Shown here: positions 6,936-13,407 of the stretch, piece by piece
Layout of the letters: each line of letters starts with the position of its first letter
How positions within the stretch are numbered: position 1 is the first letter of the stretch
Origin: JBBKWG01 sp037968835
Lineage (GTDB): Bacteria; Pseudomonadota; Alphaproteobacteria; Rhodobacterales; Rhodobacteraceae
Assembly (NCBI GenBank): GCA_037968835.1
Contig: JBBKWG010000146.1
Location: forward strand, 1-13,407
Direction: 5' to 3'
DNA: 13,407 bases
Notes under the pieces: model-generated
Told to the model about the DNA's origin: nothing
Seen by the model: the letters and a program-made list of their open reading frames with translations, nothing else
Database searches by the model: none
Program-made: the position numbers and the translations under genes

Positions 6936-7676
6936 TCAGGCGATCACGTCCCAGAGCAGTTTCACCGCTATCACGGCTAACAAAACCAGGATCGCCTTGT
7001 CGAAAGCTTCTTTCGACAAATACCGCGCGCTCCATGATCCCACATAAATGCCGATGAACAAGGGGAGCATTGCCGCGATGCCCAGGGCGGCGCGTTGCCA
7101 GTCCAGAATGCCCAACGCTGCCAGCACCGGTATCTGAAACACCGACATTGCGATGAAGAACACCGATATCGTGCCAATGAATTCCCGTCGCGTCAGGTTC
7201 AGCGAATTGAGAAACGTGACTGAAACCGGCGCCGACAACCCGCCCGCCCCTTGCATGAATCCACCAACAAACCCGGCCGCAGGTGCCAGTTTTTGTCCCG
7301 TTGCGCGCGCAAGTTGCCAACCGGGGCGCGACAACCTAAGTGCGATGTAGGCGAACACGATCAGTGCGAGCGCCGCCATCAATATCTCGGTTGGAAGCGT
7401 TGCCAGCAGAATCGAGCCGAGAACTGCGCCCACCGCGCCGGTCGCCGACATTACCCAGACAAAGCGCCAGTCCGTCACCGCATCGCGAAACGCCCACGAC
7501 TGCCAGATGTTCGAGAACAAGTTCAACACCGAAAAGATCGCCACCGCCATCGGCACATCGAATACGATGGCGAGGATCGGAACGCCGACCACCGGCGCGC
7601 CTGCCCCGGTCGCCCCTTTGAGGAAGCCGCCCATGGTGATGCCGACGAACGCGAGAAGCAGCGGCGCGAACTCCAT
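6936..7676 (-). CDS. TauE/SafE-family permease (putative anion exporter)
   Basis: 246-residue membrane protein with the internal two-fold repeat of the TauE/SafE (DUF81) family. Repeat 1 begins with GGFLKGATGAGAPVVGVPIL near the N-terminus and repeat 2 with GGFMQGAGGLSAPVSVTF near the middle, each followed by three or four helices. Family members are proposed exporters of sulfite, sulfoacetate or other small organic anions. The ATG at 7676 overlaps the ThDP-enzyme stop as TGATG, so the two are translationally coupled; a TTG one codon upstream is less likely. With no sulfonate-degrading gene nearby, sulfite export is not supported. Export of an organic-acid by-product, or uptake of an aromatic acid, fits the context better (inference). 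Confidence 0.88.
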   Translation of the reverse strand: MEFAPLLLAFVGITMGGFLKGATGAGAPVVGVPILAIVFDVPMAVAIFSVLNLFSNIWQSWAFRDAVTDWRFVWVMSATGAVGAVLGSILLATLPTEILMAALALIVFAYIALRLSRPGWQLARATGQKLAPAAGFVGGFMQGAGGLSAPVSVTFLNSLNLTRREFIGTISVFFIAMSVFQIPVLAALGILDWQRAALGIAAMLPLFIGIYVGSWSARYLSKEAFDKAILVLLAVIAVKLLWDVIA

Positions 7677-9367
7677 CAATGGGAATCCGTCGCGGCAACG
7701 TCGAGGTCCAGCAACACCTGCCTGCGCTCGGTTCGGATCACTTCAATCGCGCGCTCAAGGGCGGCGGGAAGATCCTCGCCCCGCTCGATCTTTGCCGCGT
7801 GCGCCCGGCTGGCCCGCGCGACCTGAACGAAATCCGGCAGCGGCTCCAGCGAAGTGAGCGGCATCGCATTCATTCGCGCGGCCGCACCTCCGGGATACCC
7901 CTTGATGACCGAGCGCCGCACCGCATTCCACATCCGGTTGTTCTTGATGATGGTCAGGATCGGAAGCTCCAACGCCTCGGCGATCTGGTGGCACGCGACC
8001 GGGTTGGCGAACATATACGACCCGTCGCCCACGCAAGCGATGACCAGACGATCCCGGTCGGCAAGCTGCGCCCCAAGTGCCGCCGGCATCGCCCAGCCGA
8101 GACCACCTGCGTGCACGTTGGAGAACATGCGGTTCGGCCCCTTCAGATCCATATGCGGCAGCAGCAAGCCAAGTTCAGTGAAGGCGATGGCGCTGTGGTC
8201 CATGACATCCGACACGCACCTGCTCATCCATTCCGCTGACATCGGTGCACCCTGTGGGGCGTCAAAAATCTCGCGCGTGCGCCTGGACTCTGAGGCCCTT
8301 GCGGCCACTTTCTGGCGACGGACCTCCGAGTCTTTATCCGGTTCGACCTTCATAAGCGCATCGAGTGCCGCCAGCGGATCGGCAACGATCGCGAGGTCGC
8401 TGCGATAACCACGCACCGGCATTCGTCTGAACAGTGGATCGGCACCGATGTGGACGACACGGACGTTACCCGGAGGCGAAACCGCCTCGATCCACGGAAC
8501 GCCGCTGTCGAGCACGATCACAAGGTCCGTGCCTCTGATGGCCGCGCCGGCGTCGTATCCGATGAACGCGGGGTCCGAGGAGGCAAGGACATTGCGGACG
8601 CTGAACGGCTCGGCAACAGCAAGCCCGAACCGTTCAGCGACCGTCGAAAGCCGGGCCCCGACTTCACCCGCCGGATCCCCCCGCTGACACAGCACCACGG
8701 GCGCGTCCGCTTCCGCGATCCAGGTTGCGAGCGTCGCGATTGCAGTCGGATCGGGAGACGCGGGCCGGGCGGGCGCAGCGGCCGCGGCAGCGCTGTAGCC
8801 CTCGGGCAATCGCTCGCTCAGCGGTTCTTTCGGCAGGCTGACATAAACCGGTCCCGACGGCGCGCTGCACATCACGGTTGCCGCACGTTTCACAACGGAA
8901 TCACACTGTTCGGGATAGCGGATTTCGTAGTCGAACTTTACAAGCCCCCGCACGAGCCCGGTCTGATCGAACATCTCCTGTCCGTACTGGATCGGTGTCA
9001 TGCGCCCGCCCTTGCGACCGGTTTCGGTCAACGGCGTCCTGCCAGACAGGATAAACACCGGAACATCGTCGGAGGCAGCGTTGATAATGCCCATCACCGC
9101 ATTGGCGAGGCCGACATTGACGTGCACCATGACCGCCTGCGCCTGCCCCGTGACCAGCCAATAACCGTGCGCCATCGCGACACCGGCGGTCTCGTGCGGC
9201 ACCGTCACGGCGCATGGCACCGCTACTTCAGGAAGTCGCGCCAACCCTTCGATAATAGGCGGAAAATCAGTCCCGGCGTTGGCGAAGATATAATCAATCC
9301 CCGATGACTTTAACGCCATCAAAAGTGCCTCGCCACCGGTCTCGGGTTCCCCTTCTCGCTCCGCCAT
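7676..9367 (-). CDS. Thiamine-diphosphate-dependent enzyme (acetolactate synthase/benzoylformate decarboxylase superfamily)
   Basis: 563-residue three-domain ThDP enzyme: the Pyr domain (about 8-180) with catalytic glutamate E59 in PHETAGVAMAHGY, the central domain (about 205-340), and the PP domain (about 375-555) with the ThDP/Mg motif starting GDGS (447-450) and ending KNN (475-477). It probably decarboxylates or ligates a 2-oxoacid. It is not close enough to IlvB, Xsc, IolD or MdlC in visible motifs to name. An alanine-rich linker (192-200) separates the first two domains. The start is ATG at 9367, with GGGAG seven bases upstream; a TTG at 9370 is an unnecessary alternative. It is the first gene of the minus-strand set and is divergent from the TAXI gene, sharing a 111-base promoter region with it. 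A single-subunit acetolactate synthase role in biosynthesis is unlikely because no IlvN-like regulatory subunit is present. Confidence 0.88.
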   Translation of the reverse strand: MAEREGEPETGGEALLMALKSSGIDYIFANAGTDFPPIIEGLARLPEVAVPCAVTVPHETAGVAMAHGYWLVTGQAQAVMVHVNVGLANAVMGIINAASDDVPVFILSGRTPLTETGRKGGRMTPIQYGQEMFDQTGLVRGLVKFDYEIRYPEQCDSVVKRAATVMCSAPSGPVYVSLPKEPLSERLPEGYSAAAAAAPARPASPDPTAIATLATWIAEADAPVVLCQRGDPAGEVGARLSTVAERFGLAVAEPFSVRNVLASSDPAFIGYDAGAAIRGTDLVIVLDSGVPWIEAVSPPGNVRVVHIGADPLFRRMPVRGYRSDLAIVADPLAALDALMKVEPDKDSEVRRQKVAARASESRRTREIFDAPQGAPMSAEWMSRCVSDVMDHSAIAFTELGLLLPHMDLKGPNRMFSNVHAGGLGWAMPAALGAQLADRDRLVIACVGDGSYMFANPVACHQIAEALELPILTIIKNNRMWNAVRRSVIKGYPGGAAARMNAMPLTSLEPLPDFVQVARASRAHAAKIERGEDLPAALERAIEVIRTERRQVLLDLDVAATDSH

Positions 9368-9389
9368 CAACCGACTCCCTCGCTTGCGC

Positions 9390-9420
9390 TTGATATTCTT
9401 TTGGCGGCGGCTAAAGTCAA
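9390..9420. promoter_or_regulatory. Overlapping divergent promoters between the ThDP-enzyme and TAXI genes (candidate)
   Basis: On the plus strand TTGATA (9390-9395) and TAAAGT (9412-9417) are spaced by 16 bases and point at the TAXI gene. On the minus strand TTGACT (9420-9415) with AATATC (9397-9392) is spaced by 17 bases and points at the ThDP gene. The two elements occupy the same 31 bases, so the promoters would compete. The -35 hexamers are good (five of six each); the -10 hexamers are weak (four and three of six). Confidence 0.4.
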
Positions 9421-9421
9421 C

Positions 9422-9462
9422 TCATTCTCAATAATTGGGATTCCAGCCTGAAATGAGAACGA
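9422..9462. repeat. Inverted repeat, candidate regulator site in the divergent promoter region
   Basis: TCATTCTCA (9422-9430) and TGAGAACGA (9454-9462) are inverted arms matching at eight of nine positions, with centres 32 bases apart (about three helical turns). Between them is a CAAT-A-ATTG element (9429-9437). The site lies just after the plus-strand promoter and before the TAXI ribosome-binding site. The IclR protein encoded in the same operon is the likeliest binder (inference). Confidence 0.4.
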
Positions 9463-9478
9463 CATGGGAGGTCAAAGA

Positions 9479-10429
9479 ATGAATTCGCTCTTCACCACGG
9501 CAGCGGTCGCCATTGGTATGCTTGTTGGCGCGTCTGCGTCGGCGCAAAACGTCGGCATCGCCACATCGAACCCCGGTTCGCTCTTTCACAACATCGGCAC
9601 GGCTGTGGCGAACGCCGCCAACGCCGCCGGGCTGAATACCACGATCCAGCCGGCAACAAGCCCAAACCAGTTCATTCCCTTCATCAACCAGGGCGGAATA
9701 GAATTTGGAGTCGCCAACCTGCAAGAGGTCAACTATGCGATCACGGGCGAGGAATGGTGGAACGGGGTGACTAACCCGAACCTGCGCGTCGTCGCCCATC
9801 TGATGCCCCTGGTCGAGGCGATTTTCGTGCGCGCCGACAGTGACATCATGTCTGTCGCCGACTTGCGCGGCAAGCCGATGACCGATGGTTACACTGCACA
9901 GAATACCATCCTGCCGCAGCTTTCGGCCTTCTATGCGACAGCAGGCATGACGCGTGACGACGTGGAAAAGGTGTCGGTCGCTAGTGTGGTTGCCGGTGCG
10001 GATGCCTTCGTGGCGGGCGATACGGTCGGATTCATCTTCGCGCACGGAGCCGGCAAAGTCCGCGAGGCGGATGCCGCAGTCGGTGGCCTTCGCGCCCTTG
10101 GTGTCGGTGACGACAGCGACGCGGCACTGGCGGCCGCGCGCGTTTACTGGCCGACGGCGTTCTTCATGCAATTGCCGTCCGGTGCGATGCCCGGCGTGCT
10201 TGAGGACACGACCTATATTGCCTTCCCGCAAGTCATCTTCACACACGCCGACGCCCCCGACGATGTGGTCTACGCAATGGCAAAGGCGATGTACGAGAAT
10301 GCGCAGGTCATGGCCGAAACTTTCCCGCCATTCGGGGCCTTCAATCCCGACAGCATGAAGGGCGATCCGGGCATCGCCGAATTCCATCCCGGTGCTCTGC
10401 GTTTTTACGAAGAAGTGGGCCTCAACTGA
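9479..10429 (+). CDS. TAXI-family TRAP transporter solute-binding protein
   Basis: 316-residue periplasmic binding protein of the TAXI (TRAP-associated extracytoplasmic immunogenic) family. The signal peptide MNSLFTTAAVAIGMLVGASASA has expected cleavage after residue 22, before QNVGIATSNPGS. The mature protein has the TAXI/NMT1-like layout, with an early SNPGSLFHNIG ligand loop, a GVANLQEVNYAITG stretch, MSVADLRGKPM at the hinge, and a C-terminal PGALRFYEEVGLN tail. TAXI proteins feed fused-permease TRAP systems and lack the DctP arginine motif. The start at 9479 is chosen because GGGAGG (9466-9471) sits seven bases upstream; an upstream in-frame ATG at 9464 would contain that ribosome-binding site and spoil the signal peptide. 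It is first in an operon with the 4TM/12TM permease, IclR regulator and amidohydrolase. Ligand unknown. Confidence 0.9.
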   Translation: MNSLFTTAAVAIGMLVGASASAQNVGIATSNPGSLFHNIGTAVANAANAAGLNTTIQPATSPNQFIPFINQGGIEFGVANLQEVNYAITGEEWWNGVTNPNLRVVAHLMPLVEAIFVRADSDIMSVADLRGKPMTDGYTAQNTILPQLSAFYATAGMTRDDVEKVSVASVVAGADAFVAGDTVGFIFAHGAGKVREADAAVGGLRALGVGDDSDAALAAARVYWPTAFFMQLPSGAMPGVLEDTTYIAFPQVIFTHADAPDDVVYAMAKAMYENAQVMAETFPPFGAFNPDSMKGDPGIAEFHPGALRFYEEVGLN

Positions 10430-10475
10430 AAGCCGCGGACGTGCGCGACCATCGCGCTTTGCTTGAAACCAAGGA

Positions 10476-10498
10476 CGGCGGCGCGCGATGTGCCGCCG
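10476..10498 (+). promoter_or_regulatory. Intercistronic stem-loop touching the permease ribosome-binding site
   Basis: CGGCGGC (10476-10482) and GCCGCCG (10492-10498) form a perfect 7-bp stem, extendable by a G-U and a C-G pair to a five-base loop. It lies 47 bases after the TAXI stop and ends on the first base of GAAGG (10498-10502), the Shine-Dalgarno of the permease gene. No T-run follows. A role in keeping binding-protein mRNA more abundant than permease mRNA, or in limiting permease translation, is inference. Confidence 0.5.
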
Positions 10499-10511
10499 AA
10501 GGCCACCTGAT

Positions 10512-12428
10512 ATGAAGGGGCTTCCGGCAAGTTTGGCGAAGCCGGTGGCGGACATCCTTGCCGCCTGCCTCGTTCTGTCCGCCGTTTGCTGGGCCTTGTC
10601 GCTGCAACGCAAGATCGGGCTTGACCTTTATCCCCAGCAATTCTTCGCCGCCGTGCTTTTCTTCACGTTACCGGCTGCTTATCTCAAACTCCCCGCTCGA
10701 CGCGGGGCCACGCGCACCCATGTGCCGGTTCACGATCTGGCGCTCGCCGCTTTGTCGATGCTGGCGCTTGGCTACGTCGCAGTCGCCTATCCGCGACTGG
10801 TCCTGATGATCTTCGCGCGCCCGCCTGAGATCTGGATCGCCAGCGTCGTGATCGTCGCCTTGCTTCTGGAGGCGCTCAGACGTGCGACCGGACTGGCGCT
10901 TGTCATCATCATCGCGACGTTCCTTGTCTATGCGCTGATCGGAGACTTGATCCCGGGACGGCTTCAGGGACGTCCGCAGAACTGGCAACTACTTGTCAGC
11001 TACCTCGCGGTCGATTCCAACGGCATTCTCGGCCTTCCGATGTCGGTCGCCTCGACCGTCGTGGTCGCTTTTATCCTGTTCGGAGTCCTGCTCGGCATCA
11101 CCGGCGGTTCGCAATTCTTTACCGACGCCGCGATGATCGGAATGGGTCGGTTTCGCGGCGGCTCGATGAAGATCGCCGTTCTCGCGTCGGGACTTTTCGG
11201 TTCGATTTCGGGCTCGGCAGTCGCCAACGTAGTGGGAACCGGCGTGGTCACGATTCCGATGATCAAACGCGACGGCTACCCGGCCCACAAGGCCGCAGCC
11301 ATCGAAGCCGTTGCGTCGACCGGCGGCCAGCTTATGCCACCGGTGATGGGCGCGTCCGCGTTCCTCATGTCCGAGTTCCTGGCGATCCCCTATTCGGAAA
11401 TCGTCACGGCGGCATTGGTCCCGGCCATCCTTTACTACGTCGCTCTGTTCATACAGGCGGATCTGGAGGCGGCCAAACTTGGCATCCTTCGGGTGCCGGA
11501 AAGCGAGATACCGGACAAGCGCACAGTCGCGGTCGGCCTGCATTTCATCCTCGCCTTCGCGGTGTTGATCTACCTACTGTTCTGGCAGGGGTATCAGCCC
11601 GAACGCGCTGCGCTCTGGGCCGCGCTCGTGCTTTGTGCAACGGCTCTGCTCATCGGCTATCGGGGCAAACGGCCCAGCCTTGGCGGGCTATTCGCGAGCA
11701 TCGCCAAAACCGGACATTCCGTCATCGAAATACTGCTGATTTCGGCCGCCTCGGGCATCGTCATCGGCGTGCTGAACATCACCGGGCTGAGCTTCAATCT
11801 GACCTACGCGCTCGTTCAGGTCGGTGGTGGCAACGCGGTGCTGCTGCTTGGCCTGTCGGCCATCGTCTGCATCATCCTTGGCATGGGCCTTCCGACGCTC
11901 GGGGTTTACGTCCTGTTGGCCGCGCTCGTCGCGCCGGCCTTGATACAGGTCGGGATCGAGCCGATCGCCGCCCATCTTTACGTCCTCTATTTCGGCATGA
12001 TGTCGATGATAACCCCGCCGATCGCGCTGGCCGCTTTTGCGGCGGCGGCGATTGCCAAGGCCCCGGCAATGGCGACGGGTTGGGCCGCGATGCGCTTTGG
12101 TTGGGCGGCCTATGTCATTCCGGTGCTGTTCGCCTTCAGCCCGACGCTGATCCTGATCGGCGATACCGGCGAGATCATCTTTGCCGTTGCCACCGCGACC
12201 ATGGGCGTCTGGCTGGTCTCCTCGGCGCTCGCGGGCTTCCTCGTCACCCGGTTGTCACCGCTCAAGCGCGGCCTGTTCGCCTTTGCGGGGCTGATGTCGC
12301 TGGTGCCGTCCGGCGCGTTCGAGGGCGCACTTCTGACCGACGCAATCGGCCTGGTGCTGGGGTTTCTGCTTATCGGAAGCGAATTTTTGCGGCGTGAGCC
12401 AAAAATTGCTGCGGAGGTCGGCGAATGA
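10512..12428 (+). CDS. Fused TRAP transporter permease (4TM/12TM fusion) partnering the TAXI protein
   Basis: 638-residue integral membrane protein: the N-terminal third corresponds to a DctQ-like four-helix part and the rest to a DctM-like twelve-helix part, the known fusion type that pairs with TAXI binding proteins. Family signatures include GSISGSAVANVVGTG (about 230-244), the STGGQLMPPVMG stretch (about 269-280), GMGLPTLGVYVLLAALVAP and MITPPIALAAFAAAA. It imports the TAXI-bound ligand by cation symport. The start at 10512 (MKGLPASLAK) follows GAAGG by nine bases. An in-frame ATG at 10488 lies inside the loop of the upstream hairpin, so it is disfavoured. The stop overlaps the IclR start as ATGA. 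No C-terminal domain beyond the helices is visible. Substrate is unknown, but it is presumably an acid feeding the neighbouring enzymes. Confidence 0.93.
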   Translation: MKGLPASLAKPVADILAACLVLSAVCWALSLQRKIGLDLYPQQFFAAVLFFTLPAAYLKLPARRGATRTHVPVHDLALAALSMLALGYVAVAYPRLVLMIFARPPEIWIASVVIVALLLEALRRATGLALVIIIATFLVYALIGDLIPGRLQGRPQNWQLLVSYLAVDSNGILGLPMSVASTVVVAFILFGVLLGITGGSQFFTDAAMIGMGRFRGGSMKIAVLASGLFGSISGSAVANVVGTGVVTIPMIKRDGYPAHKAAAIEAVASTGGQLMPPVMGASAFLMSEFLAIPYSEIVTAALVPAILYYVALFIQADLEAAKLGILRVPESEIPDKRTVAVGLHFILAFAVLIYLLFWQGYQPERAALWAALVLCATALLIGYRGKRPSLGGLFASIAKTGHSVIEILLISAASGIVIGVLNITGLSFNLTYALVQVGGGNAVLLLGLSAIVCIILGMGLPTLGVYVLLAALVAPALIQVGIEPIAAHLYVLYFGMMSMITPPIALAAFAAAAIAKAPAMATGWAAMRFGWAAYVIPVLFAFSPTLILIGDTGEIIFAVATATMGVWLVSSALAGFLVTRLSPLKRGLFAFAGLMSLVPSGAFEGALLTDAIGLVLGFLLIGSEFLRREPKIAAEVGE

Positions 12429-13198
12429 CGTCTGTTTCCGGCTCCGGCGAACGCATCCTCGCGATCCTCGACCTTTTTTCCGAAGATCGACCCGAGTGGA
12501 TCCCGGACGAGATGATGTCGCGGCTCGGCTATTCGCGCCCGACGCTCTATCGCTATCTGAAGACGTTGAAGGATGCCGGTTACCTCGTTTCGTTGCCGCA
12601 AGCGGGTTACACGCTTGGCCCGCGCGTCACCGAACTGGATTTCCTGATGCGCCGGTCCGATCCGCTGATCGCCGCCAGCCAGCCTTACCTCGCCGACCTT
12701 GCCACCCGCTTCGGGGGGTCGGCGTTCGTGGTGCGTTGGTACGGGCGGAAACTGCTGTGCGTGGCGTCCGAAGGGCCAGCGACAGGGCCGCGCTCGGGCT
12801 ATCCCCGTGGCCGTCCGATGCCGTTGGGACGCGGTGCCATCAGCCGCGCAATCGTCGCCTTCCTGCCGCCAAGGGACAGGTCCGCGTTGATCGACGATTT
12901 CCTCGAAGAATTCATAACCTCCGGCATTGGTGCCACTAGAAACGCGGTGCTTGACGAGTTGAAGCGCGTCCGCCGCGAAGGCGTTGCGACAGCGCACGGC
13001 GAAGTCACGCCGGGTATTGTCGGTGTCGCCGCGCCTATCCTTGCGCAAGACACCTCGCCCGTCGGTGCGCTTTGCGTTTCAGGGGATGAGACACGCTTTG
13101 ACACCGCCATGATCGAAACGCTGCGATACCGGATACGACGCGCCTCGCGCGAGATTTCCGACGCGCTCAGTCCGCTCGAAAACCGCGACATCGCTTGA
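12425..13198 (+). CDS. IclR-family transcriptional regulator
   Basis: 257-residue regulator with an N-terminal winged helix (about 8-68; HTH about 27-52 around RLGYSRPTLYRYLKTLKDAGYL, then the wing GYTLGPRVTEL) and a C-terminal effector-binding GAF-like domain (about 78-248). The latter contains the characteristic GRPMPLGRGAISRAIVAFLP and EGVATAHGEVTPGIVGVAAPI segments. IclR proteins commonly control aromatic-acid and glyoxylate pathways as activators or repressors. The gene overlaps the permease stop by four bases (ATGA), has GGAGG seven bases upstream, and is followed after 11 bases by the amidohydrolase gene. It thus sits inside the operon it may control, and probably senses the imported ligand or its metabolite (inference). 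The palindrome at 9422-9462 is a candidate site. Confidence 0.93.
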   Translation: MTSVSGSGERILAILDLFSEDRPEWIPDEMMSRLGYSRPTLYRYLKTLKDAGYLVSLPQAGYTLGPRVTELDFLMRRSDPLIAASQPYLADLATRFGGSAFVVRWYGRKLLCVASEGPATGPRSGYPRGRPMPLGRGAISRAIVAFLPPRDRSALIDDFLEEFITSGIGATRNAVLDELKRVRREGVATAHGEVTPGIVGVAAPILAQDTSPVGALCVSGDETRFDTAMIETLRYRIRRASREISDALSPLENRDIA

Positions 13199-13209
13199 AC
13201 GGAGACATC

Positions 13210-13407
13210 ATGAAAAAGATCGACGTATTCACCCATATCTGGCCGGCGAACTTCCACGCCGCGCTGAAAGACCTGATCGGCGCGACGACGGACATTACAC
13301 GCCGGTCCGAAGCCGTGCCGATGATGACCGACCTCGACCGCAGATTCGAGGTGATGGACATGTTCGGCCCGGACTATTGCCAGATCTTGTCCATCGCCTC
13401 GCCGCCG
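13210..13407 (+). CDS. Amidohydrolase-2 (ACMSD/LigW/metal-dependent decarboxylase) family protein, N-terminal fragment
   Basis: Only the first 66 residues are in the window; the frame is open to the right edge. The start MKKIDVFTHIWP, followed by MTDLDRRFEVMDMFG and then YCQILSIASPP, is the strand-one and early-helix pattern of COG2159-type TIM-barrel amidohydrolases, which include ACMSD, 5-carboxyvanillate decarboxylase (LigW) and gamma-resorcylate decarboxylase. The first metal motif reads FTH (F7-T8-H9), where ACMSD has HxH and LigW-type enzymes ExH, so one ligand is changed; FxH or FNH starts do occur in this broad family. The ATG has GGAG six bases upstream and follows the IclR stop by 11 bases. 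A decarboxylase of an aromatic acid or ring-cleavage product is the contextual guess; hydrolase activity is possible. Confidence 0.82.
   Translation, partial: MKKIDVFTHIWPANFHAALKDLIGATTDITRRSEAVPMMTDLDRRFEVMDMFGPDYCQILSIASPP

Noticed and set aside
6936..9367. Taurine/sulfonate degradation (Xsc + TauE + TRAP)
   Set aside because: A ThDP enzyme beside a TauE-family permease and TRAP genes recalls this system, but there is no pta, tpa or taurine dehydrogenase, and the ThDP enzyme shows no motif I can assign to Xsc.
9428..10612. 394-residue open frame on the minus strand
   Set aside because: It lies antisense over the TAXI gene, which has a signal peptide, ribosome-binding site and recognisable fold. 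The antisense product is Arg/His/Asp-rich with no domain, as expected for the shadow of a GC-rich gene.
12110..13048. 312-residue minus-strand open frame spanning the permease and IclR genes
   Set aside because: It is antisense to two well-supported genes, is low in recognisable features, and has no ribosome-binding site or domain.
1..13407. tRNA, rRNA, CRISPR, insertion sequences, phage or integration sites
   Set aside because: Looked for and not seen: no clustered direct repeats, transposase-like frames, terminal inverted repeats or tRNA-like cloverleaf with a TTCRA loop in the gaps.

Overview
This 13.4-kb window is a dense, GC-rich catabolic and transport locus with no RNA genes, insertion sequences or CRISPR. 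The gene content points to an alphaproteobacterium, probably of the Rhodobacterales/roseobacter type: two different TRAP uptake systems, a tetrahydrofolate-dependent aromatic O-demethylase, FCD-type GntR and IclR regulators, and tight overlapping operons. The taxonomic guess is inference from gene content and codon style, not from a marker gene.

Layout. Positions 1-5988 (minus strand) form one probable operon, read right to left: GntR/FCD regulator (5988-5245), LigM/DesA-type O-demethylase (5223-3817), TRAP DctP (3723-2749), DctQ (2744-2241), DctM (2244-940) and a class I extradiol dioxygenase of the catechol 2,3-dioxygenase type (932 to beyond the window edge). A TTGACA hexamer and two copies of ATTGTATACA lie just upstream of the GntR gene. 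Positions 6108-9367 (minus strand) hold a second set: a thiamine-diphosphate enzyme, a TauE/SafE-type permease and a nitroreductase-family flavoprotein. Diverging from these on the plus strand (9479 to the right edge) are a TAXI-type TRAP binding protein, a fused 4TM/12TM TRAP permease, an IclR regulator and the start of an amidohydrolase-2 family enzyme.

How the genes may work together (inference). The first operon reads as a self-contained module: import of an organic acid by TRAP, removal of a methoxy methyl group onto tetrahydrofolate, and extradiol cleavage of the resulting catechol, under a GntR repressor. The second, divergent pair of operons adds another uptake system, a 2-oxoacid-type ThDP enzyme, a flavoenzyme, an anion-exporter-type permease and a probable decarboxylase/hydrolase. 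One speculative route is methoxybenzoate, then a protocatechuate-type diol, then type I extradiol 2,3-cleavage, then decarboxylation by the amidohydrolase. The dioxygenase keeps its three metal ligands but has Tyr where XylE has its acid-base His199, which hints at unusual chemistry or an unusual substrate.

Non-coding DNA is limited. The intergenic spaces over 60 bases (3724-3816, 5989-6107, 9368-9478, 10430-10511) each contain recognisable structure, described below. No stretch over 300 bases lacks a gene.
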